The translations under genes were made by a program, and so were the position numbers. 64,000 bases of DNA from assembly GCA_037176705.1 (NCBI GenBank), contig CM073887.1, forward strand, positions 25,237,501 through 25,301,500, given 5' to 3'. Positions 11,825 to 28,080 of this stretch are shown piece after piece. The notes beneath the pieces are model-generated. The model worked only from the letters and a program-made list of their open reading frames with translations. It was not told the origin of the DNA and made no database searches. How positions within the stretch are numbered: the stretch's first letter is position 1; the number at the start of each line of letters is the position of its first letter. Origin of the DNA: Molossus alvarezi (lineage: Eukaryota; Chordata; Mammalia; Chiroptera; Molossidae).

Positions 11825-14800
11825 TATCTTTAAGAAATATTTTGTAAATTAAATTCTTTATAATCTAGTCTTGTGGTTTCATGACTTTTCTACAAAAGAA
11901 AATGCATGTAAATTCTGCTTATAATTACAGGCATACCTCATTTTATTGTGCTTTGACTATATTGTGTTTTTTACAAATTAAGTAGCCCCGTGTTGAGTAA
12001 GTCTACTAGTACCATTTTTCCAACAGGGTCAGATTACGGTTAGCATTTTTGAGCCATAAAGTATTTTTTAAATAAGGTATGTACATTTCTAAAGCATAAT
12101 GCTATTACACACTTACTAGACTATATTGTAGTGTAAACATACTTTCACGTTCACTAGGAAACCCAAACATTTGGGTGACTTCATTGAGATGTTCATTTTA
12201 TCATGGTGGTCTGAAACCTACCCAACAATATCTCCCAGGTATCCTGTACTTCATTATAAATAATTATAAATGAACAATAGCACTCATGTGTACAATGTAA
12301 GGGATACTTGTGCAACATCTGTCGGCCACACAAGTAATTGCTACCTCCTCATTTCTGAAGCACAGGATTTCCTATATAGTTACCTATTTTGAGGTATTTA
12401 GAACACTTTTTAATTTTGTGCCAGTTGCAAAAGCTGACATGTTCATATAAGCCATCAGTTCACATAATTCGAAGAGTTTGATGTAAACAAATATCACTAA
12501 GGCTTTATTTCCAAAATGAAGGTGCTTTCATATGCCTTTTCACACATCTCAAATTTGGGATGGCTAAGAAGCATTCATCTTCTTCCTTTTCAGTTGTCAA
12601 GCTGATTCTGGAAATCATGGAATGTGCATACACACACCGTACTTGGAATGATGGAACATGCTGGCTTCTAACTATTTTGGTAGGATTTTTTCGATGAGAG
12701 TTTTTTTGGTACTAGCAAATACTCTCTTCTCATGACCAAATCCCTACGCACAACATTGTTTCATTATCAAGGAGACTACCACCTTCTGAGTCTCTGAATC
12801 ATCAGTGAGGACAAATGTCTTCACTAAGGACACCCCCGGCGACATGTTAAATGATGGCACGTCAACACACTTGTTGAACTTTTGGTCAAAAATAGACTCA
12901 GTTAAACAACTGGAGCAAATAATAGGCAACTGAAGTTGACCATTTTAAAATAGGGACAGTGAATATGAAAACTGAAGATGAATACATTGTTTCAATTTTA
13001 TGGACACTGTAAATTAAAAGCAGGCCACTGCCATTCTGCTTTAATTTAAAGGAATAAAATGTTTTCATTATCTCAAAAACCAGTTTATTTTCAATAGCAT
13101 TTACAATATGTTTTTCTTGGTTTCTGTGCCTCTTTGGAAAAACATCACCAAGAGTCGCTGGCTATAGTAAAAACAATTCACTTAGCCATGTACTGGGCTA
13201 CAGAGGGCAGTGGAAAACAGATCTCTTCAGATAAATTGCTATTGGCCCTTAAAAATATATAGTGCTTCCCCTTAGGTAGACAAAATGTATCCAGCATGTG
13301 TGTATTCCAGGATGAAGTCTGAAAAGTGACTGATGGCTAGGAAACAGGATATGATCTATTTCACAACAGATCTGTGATTCAAGTTAGCTTTCGTACAAAA
13401 TACTTCCAAGAGAAGTTTTCATCAACTTAGACCGGACCAAGGATGTGAGCACAGACCACAGTCGGTGCCATCAGCTGGCTTTGCCTATCAACCAGCGCAA
13501 TGGGCTGTGATATTTTAGCACAGTCAGGTGGCCAGAGAGTGTCTCTGCTCAATTATTCCTCTATTTCTCCCTCTCCCCTGACGGTCTCCCCTCCCCCCCA
13601 TCAAAGGCGGATAAAGCAGATGTCTACAATTGGCGTTATTAGCGAGGAAGCCTGAGAGATGAAAAGAGACCTGCAGGAAGCCAAGCAAAGGCATGTTCTG
13701 CAACTGGCCTGTGCCTGCTTCGCCCAGGGCAGGCTGGGAGCTGCCTTGTACCTTTCGGCATGGCTGCAGCCCCAAGGGAGTTCAGGAAGCTAAGCCTGCG
13801 CAGTGAAATTGGTGACACTGAGCACAAGCTTGAAAATGGTAGGAGGGGAAATGGATTGGAACTATTTCCATGCAAACAGGGTTTGAGTCCTCTGAGGCCT
13901 GGTGGAAAGTCAACAGGCAGCTGACAAAAGCCAGGATACCTGGAGAGTACGTTGAAAGGATTTTTGGAGGCCGGTGGTAAGAAAAGAAGCCCCACGGGGC
14001 GTATTGGTTGCTGTTCCCTCAACGCGGGAGAATGGGAGGCACAGTTTGAACCCGTGGGTATTCCTGAGGCTGAGGAGGGTCACAGCTGCCACTGACCTAC
14101 AAGAAGGCCACTGAGGTGAAAACGACCAAGAAGGCAAAATAAAACTTAAATATTTGGCCTTCTGTTCCTTAGCCTCCCACCTAGGTGGGGCTCTTAGACT
14201 TCCTCCCTAATGCACTGAGGACCAAACCTCCACTATCATTTCCTCTCTTAACTCATCTTTTTTTCTGCCAATTTTTTTTATGAACCCCTCAGGGATAGTA
14301 ACTAACTTCAAACCAGAGTAATTATTAGATGAGGTTTAACTATACAGAGTACATCTGGTCAACTTCATTTGAGCACATGAAAATAATGACTACTTGCTTC
14401 TCCCTCAGTTGGTTCAAGTCATCCATGTGCTCCTCTCAGTACGGGCGAGAGATCCCAGGACTGTTAAAGGAGAGGGAAGCAGGAATGCAGACCGAAGCCG
14501 GAGGAGGTGGGTAGGGAGAGTGGCAGGGACAGAAGGCACACAGCTCAACAGACAGAGGTAGATCCCTGTTGGCTTTTCGTTACAGTGTGTCAGGAGTGGA
14601 ATTGCATACCTCAGTGATCTTACCTGTGAAGTGGGTATCATTTCCTGCAGTCCTATGCCCTCAGAGATGATATGAAAAACACTTTGGAAATAAGAAGCAT
14701 GACATTTCCAAGGGAAGGCAGTAAGACCCCCCCCCCCCGCCCAAAAAAGAACAAAACATACAACACATTTTTTAAACTATATTTTCCAACATGGCTTTTG

Positions 14801-17485
14801 TTTTCAATGATTTACAACTTCAGGAAAACCGAAACCAAAACAGCTCCAGCTGGCCTCTCCTGTCACAGACCGAGGACCATTTTCTGCCCCTCTTCATGCA
14901 TGGACGCTGCCCCCTCATCAGTGAGGGCCCTGTACTGCCAACGTGCCACGCAGGGGGCTTCTGTTCCATCTACTCTGCATGAGATCAGTGCAGGCAACTT
15001 TGGACTACAGCTTCTAACTGCACCTGTCTCGTTTTTATCTTCGTGGAAACGAGGAGTCTAGTCTAAAATCAGAGTGGCAGTTCCCAGGACGTGGTTTGAA
15101 AAGCGGGGAATGGGAGCAAGGGCAAGGTCGTGAAGTTCTCCTGCTTTGATTCAGTGCACTACCAAATCGAGGGCTGAAGAGTTGAAGGAGAGAAGAAAGG
15201 GAAAGGACCCCGCTATAGGAGAGGCCATAAATACTGGGCCAATTTAATAAGCCAGTTCATGGTAGAAATAAAAAATAAGTTGTGAAGAGATAACGGAAAA
15301 TGATGAGGGGACCAGAGAAAAAGCGCCGTGGGAGGAAGCCTGGAATCGAAAACACAGGGAATGAAAATGAATCACCACTGGCCAGGCAGATGAAAAGAGA
15401 AAAATGGAAAAATAAAATAGCTTTTAAAAAAAGACAATGATAGAGGAAGGGACTCTTCCAACAAAATGCAAGGTTTACAATAATGAAAAGCTATCTGAAG
15501 GGCAAAACGAGGCCCAAGGAGATGTCTCAAACTGAGTGACAGATAAGAAAACCTATAGCCCAAAATAGGGAAGAGACAAAACATATGGGGCAGATAAACT
15601 GAGCCAGAAACACATGAAAAAATCATTATAAAACATGCCTGTTTTATTCAAACCTTAATAAAAGAACGAGGCTCTGAGGGTAATAATGTGTGATTTATTA
15701 TCCACAACATGCTGTCTGTCTCTGTTGGCAACTTCAGCACGTCTATTTTTTTTGAGTGACAACCCCCTATCTTTGCCATTCCTCCTACTTTACTTCCCCC
15801 CCCCGCCCCCCGTCCCAGGGGAAGCTTATATTATTCTGTGGAACCAGTTTAAACAACAGGCCAAGAATCCTTGTGTTTTGAGTGTGGACTGAGAAAGAAG
15901 ATGTGCAGTTCTAAAATTTCTTCCAAGTAGAAAAAAATGAGAAGCATTAGATCAACTGGTGGTCAATACCTAGAATGTGCTCCAACAGATTTATATCTGT
16001 AAATGGGAAGAAAGGCAATTTATAGGGTTATTGGAGGACAAAATGAGATCATACACTTAGAACATTGTCTGGCACCTCATACATGCACAATAAATAGTTG
16101 TTATTATTAGCAAAATGAATTTAGTTTACATCATCAAAATCAGATGGTACTCTTGAAGCGACTGGGGTATAAAACGAGGGATGTGTGGCCAAAATGTAAA
16201 GTTTGGCTTGTTATGACTCTCACGCCAGAAGACTGGAAGATTGCAAATGTAATCTCAGTTTAAAAAAAAGAAAAGAATAGAAAAGAAAAACATCCAGGGA
16301 GAATCCAAGGACCTTACATCATCACACTGCAGTTCTATTCCAGACAAGCTGATATGAGGTTATAATTAATAAAGGATTGGTCTATCAAACTCTTAAAATA
16401 ACCCATGGGGCAATGTGGGTTCTCCAAAGGAACATTTTAAAATATGTTATTAATAAATTACTGATTTCCTTAAAGAGCTAAAAAGGCATGAGTATAAACA
16501 ATTCGCTGCTATAGTCTATGGAGAATTTTAAAAGGACTTGGACAAAGTTCCATGTAAGTTATTTTAAAAATCTGGTCATGGTGTAGGGAAGAGGCTGTTT
16601 TATCTTGGAAAGAGTTTAGAGATAGGAAACAAAGGGTAAATGAACTCTGAATAGAAGTGGTCATAAGAGAGTTCTGTACGAACATCAGGAATTAATAAAT
16701 AATCAGAGGGGAGGCCACACAGCAACATCTTCATATACGGGGATGATACGAAGTCATTTTGTGTAGTTGAGATGAAATAGACTTCCGAAAGATCTAATTT
16801 CTCTGTGAAAATGAACAGAAAATTTGTTGATGTTGGACAAGTACGAGGCATTGTATTTGTATATTAAAAGAATCCAAGCCAGAGCCGTGGGATCCTACTT
16901 TCTGGTGATGGATGAATAGCTCCTATTGGACCCAAAACCCTTCAAGGAATGACTATGAACCCTGGAGGAGATATAATAACTCCTTGAAGACACTTGTGGG
17001 CAAACAAAAACATGCAGAAACTCGATAGCAGTTTATACTTAGAAGGAAGAAATGCTATAGGATAAGTTTCTTATTTTTTCTTAACATTTTACCTGAACAC
17101 AGAGCCCAGACTACACCAGACGGGGTGACTGAAACCGGGCCAGAAAATCTACAGTCCTACTGGTTTGGAGCGAACAAGCAGTGAAACTGTGACCTCTGAG
17201 GGAGGGGTACGCGGTCAGCTGAGTCTACGGCTGTCACTGACTTCACAGTCCTACGTGTGTTTTTAAGTGGACAGATTAAATTATTAAATGTAAGTTGGCA
17301 GTTATTTTTCAACAACAGAAAAAATAGCTATTAAGGGAACATGGAATATACCTTGAAGGTTGATTTCAGAGAGGATATCAACTTTTACTTTTGGGGTGTT
17401 GTTTGTTAAACAAAACAACAAACCAACCACCTCGACCACAAACAGTAATAAAAAAAACTGTGCGCTGGAGAGGTCCCTGGAGTAA
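11825..17485. other. Intergenic sequence without recognised genes
   Basis: Mostly unique. A MIR 3'-end-like piece lies near 15990-16105 (GCACAATAAATAGTTG). A minus-strand open frame of 61 codons at 12929-12744 (SIFDQKFNKCVDVPSFNMSP) has protein-like composition, but I cannot assign it. A C/A-rich run lies at 14728-14745. Confidence 0.5.
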
Positions 17486-17489
17486 TGCA

Positions 17490-17760
17490 GCATCAGAAAA
17501 GGAAGTTTAGTGAAGTGATCAAGGGAACATTTGGGCTCTGGAACTGGACTTGCATGGGTTCGATTCCTGACTTAGCTACTTACTAGCAGTATGACCTTGG
17601 TTAATGTTACTTAACCACTCTGCCTCAGTTTCATCATCTGCAAAATGGAAAGTTATAGTTCCTACTTCGCAGGGGTAAAAGCAGTAAAATATTCAATATG
17701 TGTGACACATTTAATAGTACCTGAAACAGAACACACACTCAGTAAATATTACTTACATTT
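17490..17760 (+). repeat. MIR SINE
   Basis: Nearly full MIR: GGACTTGCATGGGTTCGATTCC, TACTAGCAGTATGACCTTGG, CCTCAGTTTCATCATCTGCAAAATGG (each seen in part), and a CAGTAAATATTA end. Confidence 0.8.
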
Positions 17761-18109
17761 TTCTTCTATAAATGTGGCTTTTTTCATGTTTCTATTTTTC
17801 TGATAAGTGGACAGAGTAGAATTCGTTGAGCTTTCATTCAGACATGGAAAGGAGGGGGCACAGCGCTCCTCTGACGGGGTGGGGGAACGGGATATGAGCG
17901 AGGGTGTTTGGGGTTGTCACAAAGACGGGGACACTCAGGCATCTACTGTACAGTGACCAAAGATGCCCAAATCCTGTAATAATGGAACCATCCAGTGCAG
18001 CAAAGGACTGCCTGGGTCAAAATGCTGAAGTGGTCTGGCCCCTGCCACCGCTGAGCCACTGAGGAAGAGGATAAGGTTGCTTCTCCTTCACATAGAGCTA
18101 TGAGAGGTC

Positions 18110-18320
18110 CCACCACTCACCTGGTGTCCTCCCTCCATCGGGGCTTGTTTTCTAATCCGTAAAAGGGGCGGCGCTGCCTGCCCACGGTGCTCCGAGGACC
18201 AAGTATAATACACGCACCCGGCGCAGTGCGCTGCCGGCTCAGCTGTGGCTCCAGGCATGGGGTCGTCCTTGTCACTAGGAACTGGTACATACACTGCCTT
18301 TGTCTCAATTTCCTTAACTC
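18110..18320 (+). repeat. MIR-like fragment, unusually GC-rich
   Basis: CTTGTTTTCTAATCCGTAAAAG followed by GGACCAAGTATAATACACG keeps the MIR 3' layout, but with many C/G substitutions in the middle. Confidence 0.4.
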
Positions 18321-19045
18321 TCAGTGGCCTTTCACGGCTTGTCCAGGCCTCGAGAACCACCTGTCGGTAAGGCAATTACGGATGGCCTCGACCCTCTCCT
18401 GGGCGAAGGGCCTTGCTGTGGAATCCCATCTCGTGATGACTCTCCTGCCCCAGCCGCCTTCCCTTTCCTGAGGTTCGCGGCTTACCTCTGGTCAGTTCTC
18501 TCACCTGATGCTCTGCCTGGCTCACATGCTGGTCTTGGGTCCAGTCACCTGGTGTCCCTGACGCCAGAATCAAGCTTCCTGGGTCCTCACCCGGCCCAAT
18601 CTACTAGGCAGCGAGCCCCTGTCAATAGACTAGAAATAATAGAAAATCAAGTACAAAGGCTACCCAAGTGACCTGCTGTGCAGAGGAAATAGCTTCCGAT
18701 CTGCCTTTATTTTGAAACTTAGTAAAGAGCAGGTGAGCTCTTTTCAAAACATCTCCTTAGAAGCCCCTATCTTTCCCAGTGAGGACCCTAAAGTCTAGGC
18801 CCCATTTCTACCTTTCCTCTGCATCACAACAAAAGCCAAAGAAAGAGGAAGAAGGTGATTTGTATTAACAGAAAAGTATATTCACCCCCACTGTAAAATA
18901 TAGTTACTGTGACTCCGGGATGCTCAGCTCGCCTGTGCTTCTTGTCCAGCTCCCAGAGTGTAACTGAACAGAGCCCTCCGGCCCTCCCATTTTGGTCTTA
19001 AAACAATGTATGCTTTGCCCGAGAGGGTCACATTTCTACTTGCAT

Positions 19046-19180
19046 TTTTTTTTTTTTTTTATTGTGGCAAGATATCTATAACATAACATTTACCATTTTA
19101 ACCATTTTTTAAATGTACAATTCAGTGATATTCGATACTTTCACATTGTTGTCCAACCATCACCACTATGTTTTATTTTT
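19046..19180. repeat. Old L1-type fragment
   Basis: Poly-T run, then ATTGTGGCAAGATATCTATAACATAACATTTACC and CACATTGTTGTCCAACCATCACC (seen in part), a well-known old L1-associated sequence. Confidence 0.55.
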
Positions 19181-21364
19181 CCCCCAAAGAATGGCTTAGA
19201 GCTCAGAGCAGGGAGAGAGCCCTCTAAGATCCCCTACTGTTCTAGGATCCTTTGCCATTTATTTCTTCTCCACTCTTATCAAGCTACTACTATAAGGAAG
19301 TAAGTTGGAGGCCTACTCACAACTCACCAGACAGCAATTAGTTAAGAAACATGATCCTTAGCAGGGCTCTCACCAAGTGGTAGGTTTCCTTCCAGTTCCT
19401 TGAGGATTTCTTACCATGTAGTCTTTCAGTTAAGACCCTTGACTTCTTTGTTAATCCCCACAGCTAGGAAAAGCTGCAGAGAATCTTCCTCTCTGCGATG
19501 CTGACATGGCCCGAAGGCTTTGTAGGAACCGGGAGTGACTGTCTCCCACCTTCTGTCTTGGCAAAGCTAATTCTCACTGCGGCCACCTGCCTTGAAAGTC
19601 CAGTTTCTGTGGCCTCTCCCCTGAGGTGCCTTTAACATCTCCCAGGCTGCCATTACTTGGAAAGGTTGGTGTGAGCGTGAGGATGGTCATAGAATATGAT
19701 CACTTAAAGTACTTCCCAGACACACTAGGCTGTGCCCTCAGGAGTGATAGATACTTAGGAAGGAGATCAGAAAGAAACCCCCAGGCTCACACACAGCCAG
19801 CTAGATCCCGAACACTTGCACCTTATTGAAATAAGCAACACTTGCTCCTTGGGAGACGTGCCCTTTGTTAATCAGCTCCTTAGTTAGCGGTGTTTGGAAG
19901 TTGCATCCCATAGTACCCAGTGGATTAAAAGGATGAGGTTACTAGTCAGTGTTGATGTTGTCCTTGTTATCCTGTTTAAAAAGTCAGCATACTTTTTAAA
20001 AAGAGTCGTGGGCTTGTGCCTGGTTGATAAAAAATGCTTTGGCAAATCACATGTTTTTTCCCCTCCGCCCCCCTTCAGGGATCAGCCCAAATGAAATCAT
20101 CTGGTTTTGACACACTTGGTTCCCTAATGGAACTGGGTACTATGCTAAGAATCTCTTTCCTTGAGTGTAAATCTCCTCTTGTTGATTTGTGGTTTATCTT
20201 TCTACACAGGGTGGCAGGGACCCTCCCAGCTGGCTTCCACATGGGATCTGTCCCTGTCCTAGCCATGGGGAGCAGACAAAGGAAATGTAGGGTGACCTCT
20301 GTTAGCAATGGATCTAGGAGCTGAAGGTTGCTAGTCTAGACTATTGAGGGTCTTCCTTCCCTACCACTCCCTTTAACTGTCCTGAATCCTATGCCCTACT
20401 TCCACCTCTACAATAGCATAAGGCAAAATAAGATGAAGAAAATGATTTCTGTTACCAGATGTATGCATCTCCATTTAAAAAAATGAAAGCCTTGTGAGCA
20501 AGGGCATTCACCTTCATTGGACCTTCATCAGGTGGCGGCATGTTTATTATCCATTCCTGGGTCCCTGCCCCAAGTGAGCAATGAGTAAAGAAACCACTTG
20601 TGATATCCTCTGATTTTTTAGGACCATGATTAAATCAATTAATTACTTTGCTTTGTTATTTTCAACAAACCGTCCTACGTATTTTTCCTTTCTCAAAGCT
20701 GTGCCCTGTGGTCAAGGTCGGACCTGTTTCTATATTTATTCTCCCCTCTTACACCTCCCTTGGCCACCAGGGACAGAGGGGCAATAGCTATGGGCTGAGT
20801 GTTCTGAAGGGGAGTGCCCGTGAGCTCAATGGGCTGGTGTCAATGGCAGGCCCCAGGGAGATGGGCACTGTCCCTCTCCATGGTGTTGTTGGGTCCTCTC
20901 CCTGAAGGTGAGTATTTTGTCTGGTCTTGGCGAAGATGTGCTCTACTGGGTGTATCTGCTCACAGAGCTCCAAGCTCATGGACTCCCTCTCATCTCTGGT
21001 CCCTGAAAATAGTGTTAGGGACAGAGCATCTCTGGGAACTCTCCCTGGGATCTGACCACCTTCTCATGGGATGGGGGAGGCTTCACAATCAAAGTGCCCT
21101 TGGAGCTGCGCATAGGAGTGGGAAGAATGTAACAACAACAACAACGAAGAATGAGAGCCTTACTAACTGTGTGTTTGGATGATGGGACCAGGAATAAGGG
21201 ACCACCCAGACCACTAAGCCCATGGATAGAAAGAGGAAAAATCAAGAAGCAGACTGGAAAACACTCAATTCCAACGCGGGTGGGGTTTTTCACACCACTA
21301 AATAATGCTCTGGGCACCAGCTGGGCCACTTACAATTCAACTAAATTCTGACACTATCTACCCA

Positions 21365-22065
21365 GAGATAGCATTAGATCCCATAGGTTAAGGGTTCAGT
21401 CTTCAAGACTCTGTCCCCCTCACCTCCACTTCTGATGCCAATCCCAAGTCCAGGTGTCACCAGAGCTTCTGACTGACTGGCTATAGACCAGAGGTTCCAT
21501 GAACCCCTCCTTGGGTTCAATTAATTTGCTAGAGCAGTTCACAGAAACAATGCTTACCAGATTACTGGTTTACTATAGACGACTATAACTCAGGAGCAGC
21601 TCAGCGGAAGAGATGCATGGGGCAGGGTATGTGGGAAGGGGCCAGAGCTTCTATGTTCTCTCCAGCTGACCACTCTCTTAGTACCTCCACGTGTTCACCA
21701 ACCCAGAAGCTCTACAAATTCTGTCATTTTGGGGTTTTATGAAGGCTCAGTACATAGGCATGATTGATTAAAGTTTGGGCCAATAGACAGTTGATTCAAC
21801 CTCCAGCCCTTCTGTCCTCCCCAGAAATCAAGGTTGAGATGAAAAGTTCCAACCCTCTAATCACATGGTTGGCTCCACTGGTAACCAGCTCTCATCCTTA
21901 GGTGTGGTCCCAAAGTCTCCTCATTAACAAAGCAAAAGACACCTTTACTGTTTTCATCTCTTAGGAAATTTCAAGAATTTTAGGAGCTCTGCGCCAGGAA
22001 CTGGGACAAAAACAAAATATGTAATTCTCATTATAAATCACACTATCACACACCCATATACCCCT
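21365..22065. mobile_element. Ancient LTR-type repeat
   Basis: Contains GGTGTCACCAGAGCTTCTGACTG, TTTGCTAGAGCAGTTCACAG, GAGATGCATGGGGCAGG, TCCACGTGTTCACCAACCC and TTTTAGGAGCTCTGCGCCAGG-type strings (each seen in part). I recall these from a widespread old mammalian LTR family. Exact name uncertain. Confidence 0.45.
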
Positions 22066-23335
22066 CACCTGGCCATGCCAGAGTTCCAGTCCCTGGGCTC
22101 AGCACCACCAGTGGTTTCTTAGGAAACACTCTGACTCACTTGCCCTCACTTTCTTCATGTGTAGAATTGGTCATTTTATAAGTTATCTGTCAATCTCTTC
22201 CTGCAATAATATTTTTAAAAAATGAAATACAGGAATACTTTGCAAGCAGATGAACTAAAATACATCCAGAGACTTGGAACAGTCTGCTGCTCCCTCTGAC
22301 GGACGTGTTTGCTAAGCTTTGGCAGAAGGCTTGTGGGCAAACACCCTATTTTGCATTTCCCTCTTGGGACAACATATTAAATGATTTACAACATGTTAAT
22401 TGTGTAACACAAGTCTACTGTTATGCGTACTCTCTTTAAACAGTGACAGATTTTAAGAAAATGAAAATGACAGTGCTCTCGTTGACCAGTTATATCTTTT
22501 CCAAAGGAGTCAGACAAAACTCCAATCTTCGTTATAATCACTGAATCATGTTTGGTCAGCAGACAGTGTGTGAGCTATTGTTCTCAAGATGCTAAACAGA
22601 CGGACGAAAAACAAGCAAGCAAACAAAACACTTCAGCCCCAGAACTGACTTGATAGTTGAAAATGCCCAGAGTATATGTGGCTTTTCAGGAGCTTCTGAT
22701 GACCTTGAGGCCACACAGAGCGGTACTCCTGGCCCTAGACTCAGCAGTTCCAGACAGGACCAATTCCTCATTGTGACTAGAGCAGTGCCAGGCATCCCGT
22801 GGATTTGCAGGGCTGGACTGCCTTTATTTGTGTTCTTTTGACAATGAAGTATAGATCTCAAGGCCCAGACTGCTGTGGATGAGGGCCTCAGGGAGGATTA
22901 CAGTAGCTGAAGAGTTGGAGAGGCAAAGCCAAGGCAGTGACCCAAACTGCTGGGAAATGACATCACTTTTCAGGAAGCTAGAAAAGCGTGGCTGACAGGG
23001 ACAGATCCAACAGCCAGCTAAAACTGAGGAGAGCCCCCACGGACAAGACTTGATATCATCATTGGAGCCAGGGTACAAGATAAGGTATGACCAAGGAGAA
23101 GTCAGACAAGAGCCCAATTACAAAAATGGGTACAAATCACAGAGCATCAGTGTTCCTTGCCCCCAAGGCTAGAAACAGAGAAATCACTGCCGTAGGCTCT
23201 CCCCTTAACACATTGTTGACAAGCAATTTTACACAGAAGTTATCTCATGTTACTGGCTATTTTTTCGTAATTGATTATGAAAAGTGAAACAATCTAAATA
23301 AACTTCAGTATACTTTATTTATACATAATGAATTT

Positions 23336-23585
23336 TTTTTTTTTTTTAATCCTCACCCGAGGACACTTTTCCATTTTTTGTTCAGATAGAGCGGGAGGGA
23401 GAGAGAGGAAGAGAGAGAGAGAGAAACATCGACATGGAAGGAGACATCGAGCGGCTGCCACCCGCACGACCAACCAGGGCCGGGGACAATCTGCAACCGA
23501 GGTACATGCCCTTAGCGGGAACTGAACCTGGGTCTCTCTGTACCGCAGGCCGACGCTCCAACCGCTGAGCCAAACCGGCCAGGGC
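23336..23585 (-). mobile_element. Ves SINE
   Basis: Complete minus-strand Ves SINE with a perfect 13-bp duplication, ACATAATGAATTT, at 23323-23335 and 23586-23598. It sits just outside the 3' end of the piggyBac reading frame. The high quality of the duplication suggests a fairly young insertion. Confidence 0.92.
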
Positions 23586-23628
23586 ACATAATGAATTTAA
23601 ATGAAACTTTGTACCTAGGTGCTACATA

Positions 23629-25676
<2,048 letters not shown>

Positions 25677-25679
25677 GCT

Positions 25680-27520
25680 TGAAACTTGTAAGACTATAAT
25701 TGTGATAAAAACCTAAATATCAAGAAAAGTCACTTTTTAAAAAATAATAAACTGAGCACGATTGCACATGACGAATATTTACAATATCCTTGATGTGCAC
25801 GTTCAAACTGCGAGGGGTTAGGAGATAGTCCAAGTTTAGATGGCTGGACGCTGTGATTGTTGTTGTTTACCGTCCCTTTGATATGCGGTCTCACGTCTGG
25901 AGGAGTGGAGAGAAAAGGAGTCCGCATCAGAATGTAGAATGGTGTGCTGGTTTTCCACCATCGACCCTCAGGGCGAAGAGTCACAAATACAATAATCATA
26001 TATTACCCTGAGTTTCAAAAATTGAAATAGCTAATGCAAGTGCAAACACGAATGAACTCACGAGTGGTCAACATAATATGCTTGGAACTTGATAACAGGT
26101 CAAGCTTCTTTGCTGTTGTCTCAGGGAGTTTGAGAGTTCCTCCTGTGTCCTTAAGTCCACTTTTAGAGTTTCAGAAATATAAGACAGCTTTTTTGTTTCG
26201 ATTGTGTTTACCTTGCATTAGGCATATTGTACTGAAAAAAATTAGAGTGGATAAAAGTTATCAGCTACAAAAAGAATCAATCATTGATACTAAATTGTTG
26301 CTTATCCTTACACATGCATCCATGTGATAAAGTCTATCCAAAGTCATTTAACCTTGACACTTAATCATCTCCTCCTCAAACTCGACTGCCCTCCTGGGAG
26401 TGTCTTGCTCCATTTTTCTAGAAGGCTGGAGAGCACCTGGAGAGAAAACCCAGAAGGGAGGCTTCCTAATTGATCAGGCTGGGCAACGTTTCAAACAGAT
26501 ACAGTTACAAGAACAAAAATATGTTTCAAAGGCAAATATAAATGATTCCTGTATTAGCTGATTGAGAGCAGCTAATTAAGACATCTAAAAATGGTAAGTT
26601 TATAGAATACTAGCACTGGGAGAGATCTGGGAGATAGCGACTTTCCAAACCCTAATTGTAAACTGAGGCACCTGGTTTAGAAGTTGAGTGACTTGCCTAA
26701 GTCCAGGAGGTCAGAGGAAGGGGCAGGGACAGTCAATTCTTAACTCTCATCCCCATCTCTGCTCACCCCAGGGGTCTCCCTGGCTCAAGGGAAGGGAATA
26801 AACAGTGGGGAGGCCAGGAGGAGAGATGCATAGATTGACTCTTTCTTTTGAAGGTCCACCAAATAGAAGTAATTTTGTTAAATGGGGAAACTGTAGGGGA
26901 AAAGGTATTTTGAAATTCCCTAACAAAAATTAGCATCACAAATCAGGTTTCTTCTCCAGAATTTCTAGCTGTTTCTAATGACAACTTTATTACTCCCTGC
27001 CCCCACTTCCAGAAAAAGGAAGGTTTTTGATAGCAATATTTTTGAGATGGAAAAAGCCGGGAGGTCAAAAACTAAGAAAAATATGAGCAAAACCATTTAA
27101 AACCATTGTGGTTTTTTTCTTCCTGAATTTTGTCACTTTTCTAGAGGGTAAAGCCAACAGTGACTGAGACCTTTTTAAGCATTGTTACTGATGAGGTTCC
27201 AACTATGGCAAAATGACCTTTGATTATATTCCAAACAATGACTATTTCTGTTCCTTACAGAATTTACAGCCCCATAAAATCTGTCCTCACATCTCTACTT
27301 GAATGTCTGTAGTTTCTGGTTAAAACTGATTAAATCTAAGGAAGTTCTCTTCCCAGATATGAGAAGAGTCGAAGTGTTTTGCTTCCTCTGTAAATGTATT
27401 TGCCAGTGTATTTGCTCGTGTGTTACCAGAGATGGGCAGATTCTATTGCTCTCGAATAATTAATTGACAACGACCGTGGGGAGTCTTTTGATAGGAGACC
27501 ACTTGATATTTATTAAATGC
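25680..27520. other. Intergenic sequence, possible piggyBac flank then unique DNA
   Basis: 25680-26010 may include the non-coding upstream part of the piggyBac element, but I could not find its terminal inverted repeat or a paired TTAA. The rest is unique apart from the MIR-like piece at 26.6 kb. Confidence 0.4.
26595..26735 (+). repeat. MIR/MIRb-like fragment
   Basis: AAACTGAGGCACCTGG and AGTTGAGTGACTTGCCTAAG are typical of MIR-related SINEs. Confidence 0.5.
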
Positions 27521-27532
27521 CAAACTTCTTTA

Positions 27533-27787
27533 TTTTATTATTTTTTTATCCTAACCTGAGGACATTTTTCCATTTTTTGTTCAGATAGAGCAGGAGGGAG
27601 AGAGAGGAAGAGAGAGAGAGAGAAACATCGATGTGAAGGGACACATCGAGTGGCTGCCACCCGCACAACCAACCAGGGCCGGGGACAATCTGCAACCGAG
27701 GTATGCGCCCTTAGCGGGAACCAAACCCGGGTCTCTCTGTACCGCAGGCCAATGCTCCAACCGCTGAGCCAAACTGGCCAGGGCCCA
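27533..27787 (-). mobile_element. Ves SINE
   Basis: Minus-strand copy ending CTGGCCAGGGCC, flanked by AAACTTCTTTA at 27522-27532 and 27788-27798. Confidence 0.9.
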
Positions 27788-27899
27788 AAACTTCTTTAGA
27801 CCCCACAGAAATCATGTGCTTCTACAGTAATGTGAATCCCTTGAGAAAGAAAGCAGGCATATAAATGTACCAGTGCTCAGATAGAGTTTGAGCTGTCTT

Positions 27900-28080
27900 C
27901 TTTTTTATTATCAATTTTTGAGAGAGAAAGAAAGAGAGAGAGAGCGAGAGATTGATTTGTTCTTCCATTTATTTATACTTTCATTGGTTGATTCTTGTAT
28001 GTACCCTGACTGGGGATTGAACCCGCAACCTTGGCATATCTGGACAACCCTCTAACCAATTCAGCTCCCCAGCCAGGGCC
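27900..28080 (-). mobile_element. Older tRNA-derived SINE
   Basis: Minus-strand copy with a GA-rich block, TGTACCCTGACTGGGGATTGAACC (seen as ACTGGGGATTGAACC) and terminal CCAGCCAGGGCC. More diverged than the other copies. Possible short duplication GAGCTGTCT / GAACTGTCT on either side. Confidence 0.7.

Larger units (their letters stand above)
17765..23320. other. Intergenic sequence without recognised genes
   Basis: Moderate GC near 18.1-18.7 kb (partly a MIR-like piece), an L1 fragment at 19.05 kb and an old LTR at 21.4-22.1 kb. Small open frames here have no recognisable domains. Confidence 0.5.

Noticed and set aside
12744..12929. 61-codon minus-strand frame with protein-like composition
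   Set aside because: Not recognised, no splice sites checked out around it, and no supporting context.
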